From: Diphasiastrum complanatum
Lineage: Eukaryota > Streptophyta > Lycopodiopsida > Lycopodiales > Lycopodiaceae
Length of the DNA stretch: 64,000 nt
Direction: 5' to 3'
NCBI GenBank assembly: GCA_029204225.1
Contig: CM055097.1
Span: 35,464,804-35,528,803 of the forward strand
The notes below the pieces were generated by a model. The model had not been told where the DNA came from, did not search any database, and worked only from the letters and a program-made list of their open reading frames with translations. Positions 1 through 12,700 of this stretch are shown here, in pieces; the first letter of the stretch is position 1; every line of letters starts with the position of its first letter. A program made the translations under genes and the position numbers.

Positions 1-129
1 GTCATATTTTATGTCAGTTTCTTCAAGAACTTGACTATATCCTTGATCTTCTGATATCCGGTTGTTTGCAAAAGTCGAGTATTAGAGAAATTGAAGAATT
101 AAGATCAAGCTTCTTTTTATGAAGCAAGG

Positions 130-850
130 ATGAGAGAAATTACTATTTGTGTGCAATAGTGAGGCCAAACAAAAGCTCATTTTCGTATTTTTTAAATGCT
201 TTGGAGGTTTGTCATAAAGCTTACAAAGTAGTTCACGCAATCAAAATCTCATGGCTTCAACGAATGCATGCACAACTTCACAAAGACCCAACACTACGGG
301 GATCCTTACAGGGTCGAACTGTTTCTCCAGATGCTTTAAGTGCAACTACTTGGCTAAAGCATTTCATAGATGTGCATGGAGAGAAATTGTCTAATTCCTT
401 ATAATTTTACTTGCTCGATAATTTTACAAAATTAAAAATATTTTTGATGTACAAAGAGTTTGCCAAAACAAAAAATGTTCCCTATTTGAGCTACACCAAG
501 ATTTACACTCTTAAAGCTCTAGCCTCAAATTTTGAAATGAGCATGACGAGAGTCTACAAAACAACTTGCAAAGACCAATGATGAGAAAGATAAATATTAA
601 TCAAATTTTTATTCATTTTAATACTTTCTGTTTTGAAAAAATTTAAGTTGCAATCTTTTTAAATATCATTATGGTATGATCTTTATTCTATTAAATAAGT
701 GAATCATTGTATTTTTGGTGGATGCTGCAAAAGCTCTTCAACTGCACAGAGATCAACAAATAGTTGAAAGACAAAATTTGGCCAAGCATCAAAAGAAATG
801 TTTGGAATGTCCACAAAAAACATTCGTATTGTCACTGTAAACTAGAATAA
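130..850 (+). pseudogene. DUF7869-like transposase-like protein, 5' part (copy 1)
   Basis: I read this as the N-terminal part of the family seen better at 35.1-37.2 kb. The first block (147-404) contains FLNALEVCHKAYKVVHAI and later GSLQGRTVSPDAL, nearly the same as at 35,180-35,455. Homology resumes at about 540-640 and at 725-815, where the peptide around ALQLHRDQQ occurs in both copies. Between 640 and 725 lies an AT-rich stretch where the other copy has an intron ending TTTTCAG; here the matching bases read TTTTTGG, so the acceptor is lost. The GHTH block and everything after it are missing. The family assignment comes from the longer copy. Its biochemical activity is not known to me. Confidence is good for the homology and moderate for the family name. 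Confidence 0.7.
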
Positions 851-1482
851 ATTAAACTCTTACTAAAAGTTATCTTCAATGATGTAATTTACATTTACTT
901 GTAACCTATTTATTAACTAGAGTTAGTAAATGGAGCGACGCACCAAGAATCTCAAGAGGTGTGTTTGCTTGTTCCGTAGGTAATATAAAAGAAATACACA
1001 CTTCATTCTCACACCACTGAGAGAGAAAGAGTTTCTGTATTGTGAGATTGGAGAAGTGAATAGAGTATCGACGAATATTTCCCTTGATCTTTGTTCTCCG
1101 CACTGCTGAGTGTGAGCGATTTCGAATCTACTAGCAATCTCCTTTGCATTACTTAAATCATTCTTTGGTCAAATAGTACAATAGTTCATTACAGTCATTT
1201 GTTGTGTTCCCATAAAGTTGATCTAAAGAACTGTCTTTAAAATCACTTACTCATCTGCATGAATACGTTGTATTCGACATTTGAGTAAAGTATCCCTTAG
1301 TGAGTGCAGTTTTTCACAGTCAAGGATAGAGAAGTATGTATGCATGTGAAACGTTAGTCCCTACCTGAGGAATTGAGTTATTGATCTGTATTTGTGTTGT
1401 AACGAAGATAATCATTTCTAACGTATTCGTGAACTATTTGAGTTCTTTAACCATGACTGGAATTTAGTTTTTGAGGACTTCT
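851..1482. other. No gene seen; left flank of copia element A
   Basis: This stretch has no ORF I can support. It carries short GA-rich runs and ends in CTTCT (1478-1482), the left copy of the target-site duplication of the following LTR retrotransposon. It may itself be older repeat sequence. Confidence 0.4.
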
Positions 1483-1736
1483 AGTTAAAATAGCAATGAT
1501 CGACTTATACAATGCTTTCTTATTTCGACAGCACCACGTGTGCTTAGTTCTAGAATTATCGGACCATCTTTCTTTTACGAGCCCTTTGAGTTCTTTTAAG
1601 CAACTTTATCTCTATACTTGCTGATAAGTTGAATATACAGTTTGAGGTGAGCTATTCTGTTGTCTTGTCTTGTTGCATTTGATGTTGTGCTGTGGTGATT
1701 AATCCGGTCGGGTGTTTAAACAATGTTTTCTTAACT
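1483..1736 (+). repeat. 5' LTR of element A
   Basis: The 254-bp direct repeat matches 6667-6920. It begins AGTTAAAATAGC and ends TTTTCTTAACT. It contains CACGTGTG near 1535, a motif also found in other LTR families of this window. The left flank is CTTCT and the primer site follows with no gap, which fixes both ends. Confidence 0.9.
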
Positions 1737-1750
1737 TGCTATCAAAGCCC
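1737..1750 (+). promoter_or_regulatory. Primer-binding site (initiator tRNA-Met type, mutated)
   Basis: TGCTATCAAAGCCC sits directly after the 5' LTR. The usual plant copia site, complementary to the 3' end of initiator tRNA-Met, reads TGGTATCAGAGC. This copy differs at two positions, consistent with age. Confidence 0.75.
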
Positions 1751-2440
1751 AGCTGCGCGGCCAGTCAAAATAGGCTTGTAGTTGTTGCAGGTATGTTGTG
1801 TATGGAGGGAGCATTATTCGATGCACAAAATCATGGACATTCGTTGATCGACCTCCACACTAGTTTGATGGTCAGGATTGGGCAACTGAGGACTAATGCG
1901 AGCCATTCGATGTAGAAGAGCCATTAGATGGCCAGTGAAAAGGAGTGAAAAGGCCTGAAGGGGTCTGAAGTGCAAAGTGCATTGCAACTTCATTAAAAAT
2001 CTTCAAACTGAAATAATTGTTGGGTCCCAAGTTTTTGAAGGGTGAAGTTTCTTCACACTGAAGAAACAGTTCAAAAACCCAAAATGCCCTTATTTTCACC
2101 TCCTTTAGCCTATTTTGGCCAAATGAAAGGCTATAGCCTCCAAACAAAGGGCACCTTAACTGTACCTGCAATTATGGTACACCAAAACAGAGTGATTGCT
2201 GCGGAGAAAGTGTTCAGAGCACGTCAAAAGTGATTTCACCATTCCACTGGGCAGGTAGTTGGGAGTTGGTGACGAGAAGCATTTCGGAAAGCGACGCCGG
2301 TTTGGCTTTCAATTTGGCGAAAGAGCGGCGGGTGGCCTGGTAAGTCAAAAATTGCAGGTCATTATTTTTTATTTCTGACATCACGGTTGGCTTCGACATA
2401 CACTTTATAGTCTACAGGTGGAGTTTCAAACAGTTTGGAG

Positions 2441-5400
2441 ATGGCAAACATCAATGAGGCAATTTTGAGCGATGCAAGCAAACTTGATGGGGCTTCTAGC
2501 TACAACATCTAAAAATTCAAAATGAAGAGCATTTTGATGTAGAAAGAGTTATGGGAGATCCTGGCAGGTATTGAAGTCCGGCCAAATACCACTCCAGGTG
2601 ACATGAGGGCCTTTGATAAAAAGGCGCAGAGAGCATTGTCCTTGATCAATCTTTCAGTGAAAGACCATGTGATTACTCATATAAGTGATGCCACGATGGG
2701 TAGGGGAGCTTGGGAAGCTCTTAGAATGCAATTTCAAACTTGCAATCCAGCTCGGGCCATGTTCTTGAAGTCAAGATTGAACGTAGTAAGGATGGAAGAA
2801 AGTGAATCAGTGGGATCTTTCTTCACCAGGATAAAGGTGCTGAGAGATCAACTTGTGGCAATTGGAGAACCAATTAGGGATGTTGAGTTGGTACATACCA
2901 TAATGAGCGGTGTCTCGGAAGGGCCACATATGTTTGTGAGCGGCATTGCTTTGAGGGAGAGGTTGCCTACTTCTGAAGACTTCCACGGAATCATGTTGCA
3001 GGAAGAGCAGCGTCGCGAAGTGGTGAAGTCAAGGCAAACCCCACAGGAGGATCAAGCCTTGCTTGATAAAGGCAAGCAGAAAGCATGGAAAAGAATTCCC
3101 AAGAAATCCAAGGATGATGATGATGAGGGAGAGTCTTCATCAGAAGGGAAAAAAAAGAAGAAATACAAATGTTGCTATTGCCACAAACCGAGTCATTGGA
3201 CACGCGAGTGTTACAAGAATAAAGCAGACATAAAGGTGGGAAAAGTGACTCAACAAGACAACATTGTCGAAGATGATGGAGAAGATGATGAGACAAGTGT
3301 CTTCTCATCGGCATTGGTATCCCATGTTGATGATGGTGCCAGATGGTTCATAGATTCAGGCGCCACAAGGCATATGACCGGGAGACGTGATTGGTTTGAA
3401 AAATTCTCACCAATCCATGATGGGGATAAGGTTACTCAAGCCAATGGGGAGGAATGCCAAATACAGGGTGTGGGCAATGTACCTGTGCAGTTTTTTGATG
3501 GTAAAATCAAGAACATCCCTAATGTGCTTTATGTTCCTGGACTCAAAAAGAGTTTGCTTTCTGTTGGTGTAATGGCAAATCAACATCTTAAGGTTGAATT
3601 TGTCAAGGATGGATGCCTTATGAGGGATATGAACCACAACCATAAAGTGGTGGCAAAAGGTTATAGAGATAGTAACTGTGGCCTTTATAAATTGGATGCT
3701 GCAAAACCAGGATAATATGGTTTGGCTGTCTCAACAACATCTCAATCTGAGTCGTGGCACATAAGACTTTGTCATCTGAACTATGGGATCTTGAGATTGA
3801 TGGCAAAACTGAAGATGTTAACTGGGTTACTGGCATTGCAGGATGATCATCATGCAATATGTGAAGGATGCATCATGGGAAAGCATCACAGGGAGACATT
3901 CAAGAAAGGTGGAGCTGCAAGAGCTAAGAAACCACTGGAACTCATTCACAGCGACCTGTGCGGCCCAATGAAGACCATGTCATTGGGGAAAGCAGATTAT
4001 TTTATGACTTTCATAGATGATTACTCTAGGAGGACATGGATTTATTTCTTGAAGAAGAAATATGATGCTTTTGCTCGCTTCAAGGAGTTCAAGACTTTGG
4101 TAGAGAACCAACTAGATGCACGCATCGAAGTGCTAAGATCTGATAGAGGGGGCGAATACAAATCTGATGATTTTGAGGACTTTTGCAAGGAACACGACAT
4201 CAAAAGACAATTCACACAGTCACACACGCCGCATAGTAATGGTGTAGCTGAAAGGAAAAACAGGACCATTATGGAGAGTGCACGCTCCATGATGAAGCAA
4301 ATGGGCTTGACCGATTCACTTTGGTCAGAAGCATGCAATGCAGCAACGTTCTTGCAAAACAAGAGCCCTATAGTTGCAGTTCCAAATGTGACTCCCGAAG
4401 AAGCATTTAGAGGAATAAAGCTAAAAATCGACAAGTTTCGTGTCATTGGATGTAAGGCCTATGTACATGTGCCAAAGGAGGAGTGAAATAAACTTGATGC
4501 CAAAACAATCAAGTGTATCTTCGTCGGTTATGACGAGAGGACAAAGGCATACAGGTGTTTTGATCCTGTAATGAACAAGATTCACATTAGCAAGGATGTA
4601 ATCTTTGATGAGACGCATAGGTATGAAGATGAAGACCATGCAAATGGTGAAAGCATCAAAAGACTTATCACAATTTTGGAGGAAGAATATGAAGAAGATA
4701 CTCCACAAGATGATGCACGTGAAAATGAGAGTCGAGAGGGCGAGTATGAAAGGACGCCACCTATTCAAGAGCCTAGGGGGAGGTACTTGCCAATAGGAGC
4801 AATAAAGGAGAAACTGGTTGGAAGTAAGAGACATTACTTGGACACTCCTTGGGATACATACTCTCCACGTAGTGTATCACCTGAATCTAAGATACCAAAA
4901 TGGTATGAGAAGATCATGAAGGATGCAAAGCTAAACCAACCAGGATCCAGCACACAAGGAGAAGTGAGTAGATCAACACGGGAAAGGAAGTCTCACGATC
5001 GTTATCATGTGAACTATGCCCGAATGAGTGACATTTTGAAGTGTCAAGAGCCATCAACCTTTGATGAGGCAAAAGATCACAAAGAGTGGCAAAGGGCAAT
5101 GGAAGAGGAGATAGAATTCATCCACATGCATGATACATGGGAGTTGGTTGATCTACCACTTGGAAAGAAACCCATTGACAACAAATGGTTGTTTAGAACA
5201 AAGTTTCATGCGGATGGCATGATAGCAAAGCATAAGGCACGCCTATTAGTGAAGGGTTATGAGCAAAGCAAAGGAATTGACTATGAAGAGACATTTGCTC
5301 CAGTGGCTAAGTGGACTACACTACGCCTTATCATTGCCCTAGCATCTCATTTTAAGTGGAAGATCCATCAAATGGATGTGAAGTCGCATTTTTGAATGGT

Positions 5401-6575
5401 GACTTAGAGGAAGAAGTTTACATGGTCCAACCGTAGGGCTTCATGGAAAAAGGGCAAGAACAGAAGGTATGTAAACTACACAAAGCACATTATGGCCTTA
5501 AGCAAGCGCCACGCGCATGGTATGGATGCATTGACAATTACTTTCTTTCTCATGGGTTTGTAAGAAAAAATTCAGATCCAAATCTTTAGGTTCTTATAAA
5601 TGATGATAACATTGCCTTGATTGTACTTTACGTTGATGATATCATTATCACGGGCAATGATGAGAACCTCACTCGTTCTATCAAAGCCAACTTATGCAAG
5701 CAGTTTGAGATGACAGATTTAGATCTTATGCACTATTGCTTGGGTGTCGAAGTATGACAAACTGGCAGTGATATCAGATGTCAAAACAAGTATGTGGGCA
5801 AGATATTGGAGAGATTTCACATGACAGAGTGCAAACCTTCCATCACCCCTTGCGAAGTGGTAAGAAATTATCTCGTATTGATGATAGTGCACATGTTGAC
5901 GCTACTCTATTTCGTCAACTAGTTGGGAGTTTGATATATCTTATGACTACACGTCCTGATATCTGCTATGCTGTAAGTTTGATTAGCCAATTCATGTCAT
6001 CACCCACTATGGACCATTGGAAAGCTGCAAAAAGGATTTTGAGGTATGTGAAAGGTACACCTAACCTTGGCCTAATCTACAAAAGACAAAGTGTTTTACC
6101 TAAGTTGCAAGGTTATGTTGATGGTGATTGGGCAGGAAGTATAGATGATAGAAAGTCAACAACAGGTTATGCCTTCAATTTTGGTAGCAGTTGTTTTTCA
6201 TGGTCTAGCAAGAAGCAAGATACTATTTCTCTTTCTTCTACAGAAGCCGAATATAAAGCGTTAAGTTCTGCTACCCAGGAAGCTGTTTGGCTACGTAAGT
6301 TGTTATGTGAGATTGACATGAAGCAGGTAAATCCTACTGCTATTTTTTGTGATAGTCAAAGTGGAATACAATTGGCTAAGAATCATGTCTTTCACGCAAG
6401 GACAAAACATATTAAGGTAAAATATCACTTTGTGCGTGAGAAGCTACAATCTGAAGATATAAGTATTAAACACTGTTCTACGTTGTTACAAGTTGCTGAT
6501 ATATTCACGAAAGCTTTAAGTAAAGAAAAGTTTGAGACTTTTAGAGCCAAACTTGGCTTAGATCTGGTTACGTAA
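2441..6575 (+). pseudogene. Copia gag-pol polyprotein of element A (broken)
   Basis: The frame opens at ATG 2441 (MANINEAILSDASKLDG). Two early stops follow, then gag runs to a CCHC knuckle near 3170-3210 (CCYCHKPSHWTREC). Protease is marked by WFIDSGATRHMTG (about 3345-3385). A stop TAA at 3713 and a TGA at 4484 interrupt the same frame. Pre-integrase and integrase follow, with HSDLCGP, FIDDYSRRTW, LRSDRGGEY and HSNGVAERKNRT supplying the D, D and E positions. RT starts around 5050. A one-base loss near 5390 shifts the frame, the YVDDIIITG core is at about 5630, and another shift occurs near 5850. RNase H ends at 6575, with SKKQDTISLSSTEAEYKAL and CDSQSGIQLAKN. The product would be a single copia polyprotein; at least five nonsense changes and two frameshifts disable it. 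Confidence 0.9.
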
Positions 6576-6666
6576 AAAGCCTTCACTTGTAATACTATCA
6601 CGGAGGTATGTTCCATGAATAGAGTAAACTCTAAAATAAAGAGAGACGTTGATCATTGAGGGAGAG

Positions 6667-6920
6667 AGTTAAAATAGCAATGATCGACTTATACAGTGCT
6701 TTCTTATTTCGACGGCAACACGTGTGCTTAGTTCTAGAATTATCGAGCCGTCTTTCTTTTACGAGCCCTTTGAGTGCTTTCAAGCAGCTTTATCTTTGTA
6801 CTTGCTGATAAGTTGAATATACAGTTTGAGGTGAGCTATTCTGTTGTCTTGTCTTGTTGCACTTGATGTTGTGCTGTGGTGATTGATCCGGTTGGGTGTT
6901 TAAACTGTGTTTTCTTAACT
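6667..6920 (+). repeat. 3' LTR of element A
   Basis: This is the partner of 1483-1736, equal in length, with about 16 differences by eye. It is preceded by the polypurine tract and followed by the right target duplication CTTCT (6921-6925). It contains CACGTGTG near 6718. Confidence 0.9.
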
Positions 6921-6925
6921 CTTCT

Positions 6926-9849
6926 GTCTAGAACACATTAGTTTATGAATAAGATTAACTATTTGTCTGTTCGTACACGTCTACATCAAATACAACACAG
7001 ATCCTTGTTGACAACTTAATGAGTCAAAGTATAATTCATTTGAGCTACTCTGATAATATTTCATTTGCAGAACGCTTTTCATTCGGTTTGATAGAGAAAG
7101 ATTGTTATTTGGAATTCATTTATCAACACACACCACAACAAAAGTAATATTGGTTACTTATAAAATGTCTGTTGACAACCAGATTTTCATTCGACTCCAT
7201 TTCATTTGAAATAAGTCTGGACTATACCAATTTAGCAACTTTTAAGTGCTATCTCTTTGGGGAACGACATAAATACCACATAAATCTAGCAAATCTAAAT
7301 TGGTATAGTACGACAAAGAGGGATCTGCAGTCAATTTGAGTGGTCATACACATGTGCTTTGACAGTTGGGTCACAAATAAAAAATATTGGCTGACAAATT
7401 TCGTAAAACTAAAGTTTATGTAAAAAATTCCGTAATGACGTTTTGTGATTGATGTAGTGTGCTTTGCATGCTAGTTGGACATTGGTTTAGTGACAATAGA
7501 AATTGAACAGTATTTCGATTTTTTGATTTCAATTGCCTTTTGTACTAGTAGTATTTTCGTCAACCAAAAATTGAGTTTTTTCGAAAAATCAAAATTTTAC
7601 ATTTTTTCGTTATCTATGGAACAAGTTTAGATTAGTGAATTGACTATACTGAATTTATCAATTGAAGTTAGTCACAGTGTTTTCACTAAAGCTAAAATAT
7701 TCTCCAGTTATAGATAATTTAAGATTGACAAAAGGAACCGCAATGAATTTGCCGACAGTTTTTGACTATTGGAGTAGGGAACCCAGATTGAAAGTTAAAA
7801 TTGAAATTTTTTTTTTTCTATTGAATTTCATATTTGATCAAAATTTGATATTGGTACTTGTCTTATATATTCAAATCGATTCTTATTGTTAGAAATGGGT
7901 CAAGTGAATGTTTGTGCAAAATACTCATCAAATATTAATTTAAAACCGTCAAACAATATGAAATGGCCAAATAAAGTGAGTGGTAATAGAACTCTTTCTA
8001 AAAGAGGAAGAAAAGTGGACATCATAGGTAGTAATTGTGAGTGGGAAATGTATTTTGCAGTTAGGATTTTGATGATTCCAGTGAACAATTGCTTAATACC
8101 AGATATTAATTTCCTGAATAGAATTCATTTAGTTAAATTCATAACTTATATCTTTGTGACCATTGAGTAGTCCACAATTTTGAATGTCAATTGTGATGTT
8201 AGAAGTGGGATTTGATACATGGATTATATTGGATCTGTTAGGTGACAAAAGCTTGTCCCTAGAGTTGATGTATCAATAGGGTTTCGAAGCTTATCACTAA
8301 TCTGGAAGGATCAAAATGTAATGTTGAACCATATTAATTATTTTGTTTAAATCACAAGATCAGGTGTGGATTTGTGGTATCCATCTGATAGACATGTCAA
8401 TCATCCGAATAAATGGATTCTCCAAGTTTTAAGAACAAGAGATAATATCATATATGGATTATAGGACAACTAGATGATCAATGGATCCTAGAATATCAGA
8501 TATGGTGGTTAAGAGTTTTTTGAAAGGAAGAGTTGGTGGCATGGATATCAGTAATTTTTCAAAGAAAATTCTAGGACTCTAAAAATCTGGTTATCAATGG
8601 AGTATTTTCGTTCCTAATCATGATATGGGAAAAATGAAGGGATAAAATTCTATCTGAGGATCTGTTGGTTATAAGATTCAGAGGAATGATACTATTGTCA
8701 CTCGTGGTGAAAATATTTGGGAGAAAAGTCTTGTTTGTAATAGACTGAATTCTTTTTTGGAATGCACTGAAAAACTGCTGACGGTGAATGTTATTTGTCT
8801 GAGATATTTTTCAGATATGTTATTTACTGATCATGAGGAATAGAAATTCTTTAGTAGCTAAGTTACAAGATTTTCAGTGAAATATGTGAGTAACATATGT
8901 AGATTCTGGAAGAATCTGCTAGATAAGAATGTGTTTATGTACTAGATCATAGTGAGATTATTCGCATTTGTGCACGGTCAATCTTGTATGAATCTAATTT
9001 GTATTTTTGGTTACTAGGGTTATTTGGTGCACTTAGCCTAGTCTTTGAACATAAGCATATGATCAAGTACTGTTGAGACAGATACTTGTAGAGTTAACAG
9101 ATCTTTCTGTGGAAGATTTACTGGTTAACTTAAGAATGATTTGGATATGGATCTAAATGTGGTGTTATACTAGTATAATTAAGATCTGCACCTCGACATT
9201 TGAGATTTCTAAATCATTGGCAATTAACTTGAGTAGGTGATTACTCCAGAATGAAATTAATTAATAAAATGATCAGTGTGATGAGGATTCACCAAAACTT
9301 GATGGTTTTGGATTATATTGCTTGTAAGACACATGATTAGTGAATGATTTGGATTCATCAGTTAAAATTATGTGCATTGGATTTATAGTATTATTGGAAT
9401 AGAGTATTCCTTAGCTAAGGAATAGACTCAAGTAATTAGTGAATGTATCCCATAGTGCTCAATTGGATAACAAATCATAATGAATCCGAGAATAATAATT
9501 GAATTGATATTCAGCAGGACTTTGGATATCTAGATTTAATTCTAGACGGTAATCTAAAGTTTTTGTGGTAAAAAATGATTGTTATTATTATTTTGGTATG
9601 CTTTTTGTCTTTAATTACTAGTGGCATATAGAACTTGAATATCTTGCACTTTGGTTAAAAAGTCCAATTTAGAGAATATTCTTAAAATCCAGTATTTTCC
9701 TAGTGGGAAAGATTTTGGAATGATTTTTACTTTTCATGAGCTATGTTGGACATATACTCCAGTATCCTATAATGATTAAGCATGGTTCTGGATTCCAAAA
9801 AATTATGATTGATGAATCATACAAATCTAAATATTTATGATTCGACAAC
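6926..9849. other. Long AT-rich stretch without recognised gene
   Basis: About 2.9 kb with many stops in all frames and only short ORFs (under 95 codons), none with a recognisable domain. I see no LTR ends, primer site or tandem repeat. It may be decayed repeat DNA. Confidence 0.4.
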
Positions 9850-10853
9850 AGTCTTAGCATCATTCTTCTTCATTGCTTTGGCTTCCACCATCTTGGTCGC
9901 ATAATCAGTCACCACCAATATATAACTTCGTTTAGTGTGTCAGGTGATTGGCTTGATAAGTTTGACAAAATCAATTCCCGACTTCTCAAATGGTGTTAGT
10001 GGTAGAATCGGAGTGAGAGTCCAATGCATTGAAGTCGTTGGTTTCCCGACACGTTGGTAAGGATAACAAGTATTAAAAATGTTGTAACGTTCTTGTACAT
10101 AGTAGTCCATCAATATTTTGCATTCAAAATCTTTTTTACAATGTTCACTATCGCACAGTACTGCTGCCCACCAACATCCTCTGAATGTAGAGCTTGGATA
10201 AATATACGGATGGATGAGATGTTCCGTTGTATGAGACGTTCCTTACCGTGGGATCTCATTTAACATGTTCCGAGGGATCAATGATCCCAACCTTAAATTT
10301 TAAACCAAACGAAGCTTGAGTTGTGGATCAAACCTCAAGTTGGCCTAATAAGAACACTAAAGAAAAACCTTAAATTCTAAACCACCACTTGTTCAATTTG
10401 AATTTTTCTTTGAATGAATCACCCAATATGAATTGTCAGTTTCAACCTAGTCAACGTAACTCATTTTATATAGATTCCAACCCAAGTTGCTGGTCCTATA
10501 GTAACTTGTTTCCCTACAAGTATGTCTCCATGTGAGTTCAGAAATTTGAAATATTGTCATATGTGCATTGAGGTCTTTCTAATTCCACATGATCCATAAA
10601 GTCGTTCCATGGCCTTTCACAGGGCTTCCTCATTGTTCCTAAGAACTACGATTGTACTTGAGTTCTAGCATAATCATCCATAATGCTCCAATGCACTTCA
10701 TAAGGATTTCAAGTAGGTTTTTTGTTTGAACTTAAGTTAAAGCATATGCTTAGTACTGCCCCTGTGGACTCTTTGTACCCGAGCTGACGAGGGCTCGCTA
10801 CATACCTCCTAATTGAGTTTGGAGTCTTTTCAAAAATAGTTGTACGCCATGGT
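9850..10853 (-). pseudogene. Ty3/gypsy integrase-region fragment, inverted copy of 47.0-48.0 kb
   Basis: Read on the minus strand, this segment matches 47,001-48,005 on the plus strand over its whole length, with scattered differences and no large gaps visible. The part nearest 9850 corresponds to the gypsy integrase core: the reverse strand encodes a peptide like DYATKMVEAKAMKKND. The part nearest 10,850 is the less readable upstream sequence, including the shared phrase around CGAGGGCTCGCTACATACC. It is cut off at 9850, just inside the integrase domain. There is no LTR beside it. Confidence 0.8.
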
Positions 10854-11214
10854 GTCAAAATGCTGAAATATTCCCTCCCAATAGTTGGGAACACTCAATA
10901 ATTTGAATTAGGAGTGACATTTCTGAAAAAAGCCTACGCCATCTCTATCTCTAGGGTCAAAAACAAGTGTTTAGTGCCATCTCTATCTCCAGCAAAGTCG
11001 TTAGTGCCATCTCCAGCTTTGTTATTGTCATTGTGTTGTTTGTTATTATACTATTGTACTAATGACAAAGCTTTATCATCTTCATGTGGATCTGTCACCA
11101 AAATATGCTCCGCTCAGGACAAGAAATTCAAAGCAACCCAAATTGTCAACTTCTGATATGGTCTGATACAGGGAGGAAAAGCTAAAGCATGTAGATTTAT
11201 GGTCATCAGGAACA

Positions 11215-12700
11215 TTGTACCCTATTGATCCATTTTCATTGCAACATTCAGATTTTCATTCGGTGAGTCAATTAATAATCTATGTGTGTCATGGTAAAAC
11301 TGGCCTTTTGGGTTACTATGAGAATTTGATGCTCTATGGGAATGCACATTCAATGCAAAGAATACATTATTTGGAAGAGGAATCAAGAAAAATATCAAAG
11401 GAGTGCAAAGAAAAATCTACAAAGATGAAAACTTGCTTGGATGAAAATGAAATGCTCAAGAAGGAGATCCAATGGTTGAAATCTTCTTTGCATCATTATA
11501 CAACTAGTAATGATGAGATAAAAACTGCATTTCAATCCATGCGTATCTCATATTTGTCTCTTGTTAAAGATATGGATGTGCTCAACAGAAAGGTCCAAAG
11601 CAACAAGAGAAAAATACTGGTAAACAAGGATATATGTGATTTATCATCTAGAGGAGGTCATAGAAAAAGATGAATTCGTGCATTCGAGTAAGTTATAGCT
11701 TATTTGGTATTGAATATTGCTTGAACTTTTTGATTCATTCATAATCACTAATTTTGTTATTTATTCATTTCAACTTTTTGTCGATTTGCTTATTATATAC
11801 TGCTATGAATACTATGAGTGTCCTAATTTCTACTGACATTTTCATGAACATTATGTTTGCAATGCAGATCAGCATTGGTTGTTGAAGACCATTTGGCCGA
11901 TGAGATTTCAATTGGAAACTCACTAGGCTCTATCTTGACTTCTAAATATATGAAATCAATGTTAAATAATAACAAAATGAAAAAGATTAAGCTTCAATTA
12001 CTAATAGCATTATGGATGAAGTTGGAAAAATATTAGACACTACATTGCTTCAAGGGGCATGTGACTTTTCTAGCATCAATAGGGAAGCATATGCAACAAT
12101 GTTTAAGATGATAAAGGAGGCATTTGCACAAGTAAATATTAAAAAGTTTCCAATCCCACGACCATTTTATCTTTAAGAAAAAAAAAAGACATGTTAAACC
12201 AAGGTATGCAAACAATAGTTGGTAATCCATCTCATATCAATGAAGTGTATTGCTCGAAAGGAGAAAGTCTAGCTTATAACAATTCCAACAATTTCTTTAT
12301 TGACATTAATCAGTAATTAACATTCATCATAAATTTTTACGGTATTACAAATGAGAATGTCAATAACAAATTGATAGTTGTTCTCAAGTTAGGTGAATCT
12401 GAAATTATAAAAGGACAAAAAATGGAAAGAGTCAGTCTCACGATCATGAATGGAGCACTTTCAAATTCAAAAGACTCAGAAGGCCTCAATTTCAGTGTTC
12501 AATCAGAAAATGATATCTGGTGGTTGGCAGCATTTCAGGTATAGCAGTTCCTTCGCATAATAAATAGGGATAATCATTTGAATATGGATTCATATGGAAA
12601 ATCTTCTCTGTGTTAATATTATGAGGCTAATCACATTTTTGTATTCTCTTATAGGTGCTGAAAGAAGACCATGACATTCTCTCATGGATATTTTTAATGG
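11215..12700 (+). pseudogene. Intron-containing transposase-like pseudogene, copy S1 (unnamed family)
   Basis: The first block (11,330-11,670) is a lysine- and glutamate-rich coiled coil (YLEEESRKISKECKEKSTKM). A likely intron follows at 11,688-11,867 (GTAAGT...GCAG). The next exon encodes LVVEDHLADEISIGNSLGS, and after a frameshift TTLLQGACDFSSINREAY. At 12,180-12,538 come HINEVYCSKGESLAYNN and then LKLGESEIIKGQKMERVSLT, ending NDIWWLAAFQ. A second intron (12,539-12,654) precedes VLKEDHDILSW. The copy at 57.4 kb has the same peptide blocks and the same intron position. In that copy the protein continues into a CxxC region and an HICTLH block. I recall similar proteins from other eukaryotic repeats but cannot name the family. 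Stops and frameshifts make it non-functional. Confidence 0.6.

Larger units (their letters stand above)
1483..6920 (+). mobile_element. Ty1/copia LTR retrotransposon A, full length, decayed
   Basis: The element has two 254-bp LTRs (1483-1736 and 6667-6920) flanked by CTTCT on both sides (1478-1482 and 6921-6925). A primer-binding site follows the 5' LTR at once, and a polypurine tract GAGGGAGAG (6658-6666) precedes the 3' LTR. Domain order is gag, zinc knuckle, protease, integrase, reverse transcriptase, RNase H, which is copia order. The LTRs differ at roughly 16 positions by eye (about 6%), and the coding region has stops and frameshifts, so it is old and not autonomous now. The LTR ends are AGTTAA and TTAACT, a perfect 6-bp inverted repeat, rather than TG and CA. 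Confidence 0.9.

Noticed and set aside
1712-2399. Several 61-92 codon ORFs in the leader of element A
   Set aside because: They have no similarity to known proteins and sit in the untranslated leader between primer site and gag.
4042-4834. Minus-strand ORFs of 134 and 137 codons
   Set aside because: They are antisense shadows of the copia integrase and linker on the plus strand.
6926-9849. Possible organelle DNA insertion in the long featureless stretch
   Set aside because: No plastid or mitochondrial gene sequence could be recognised.
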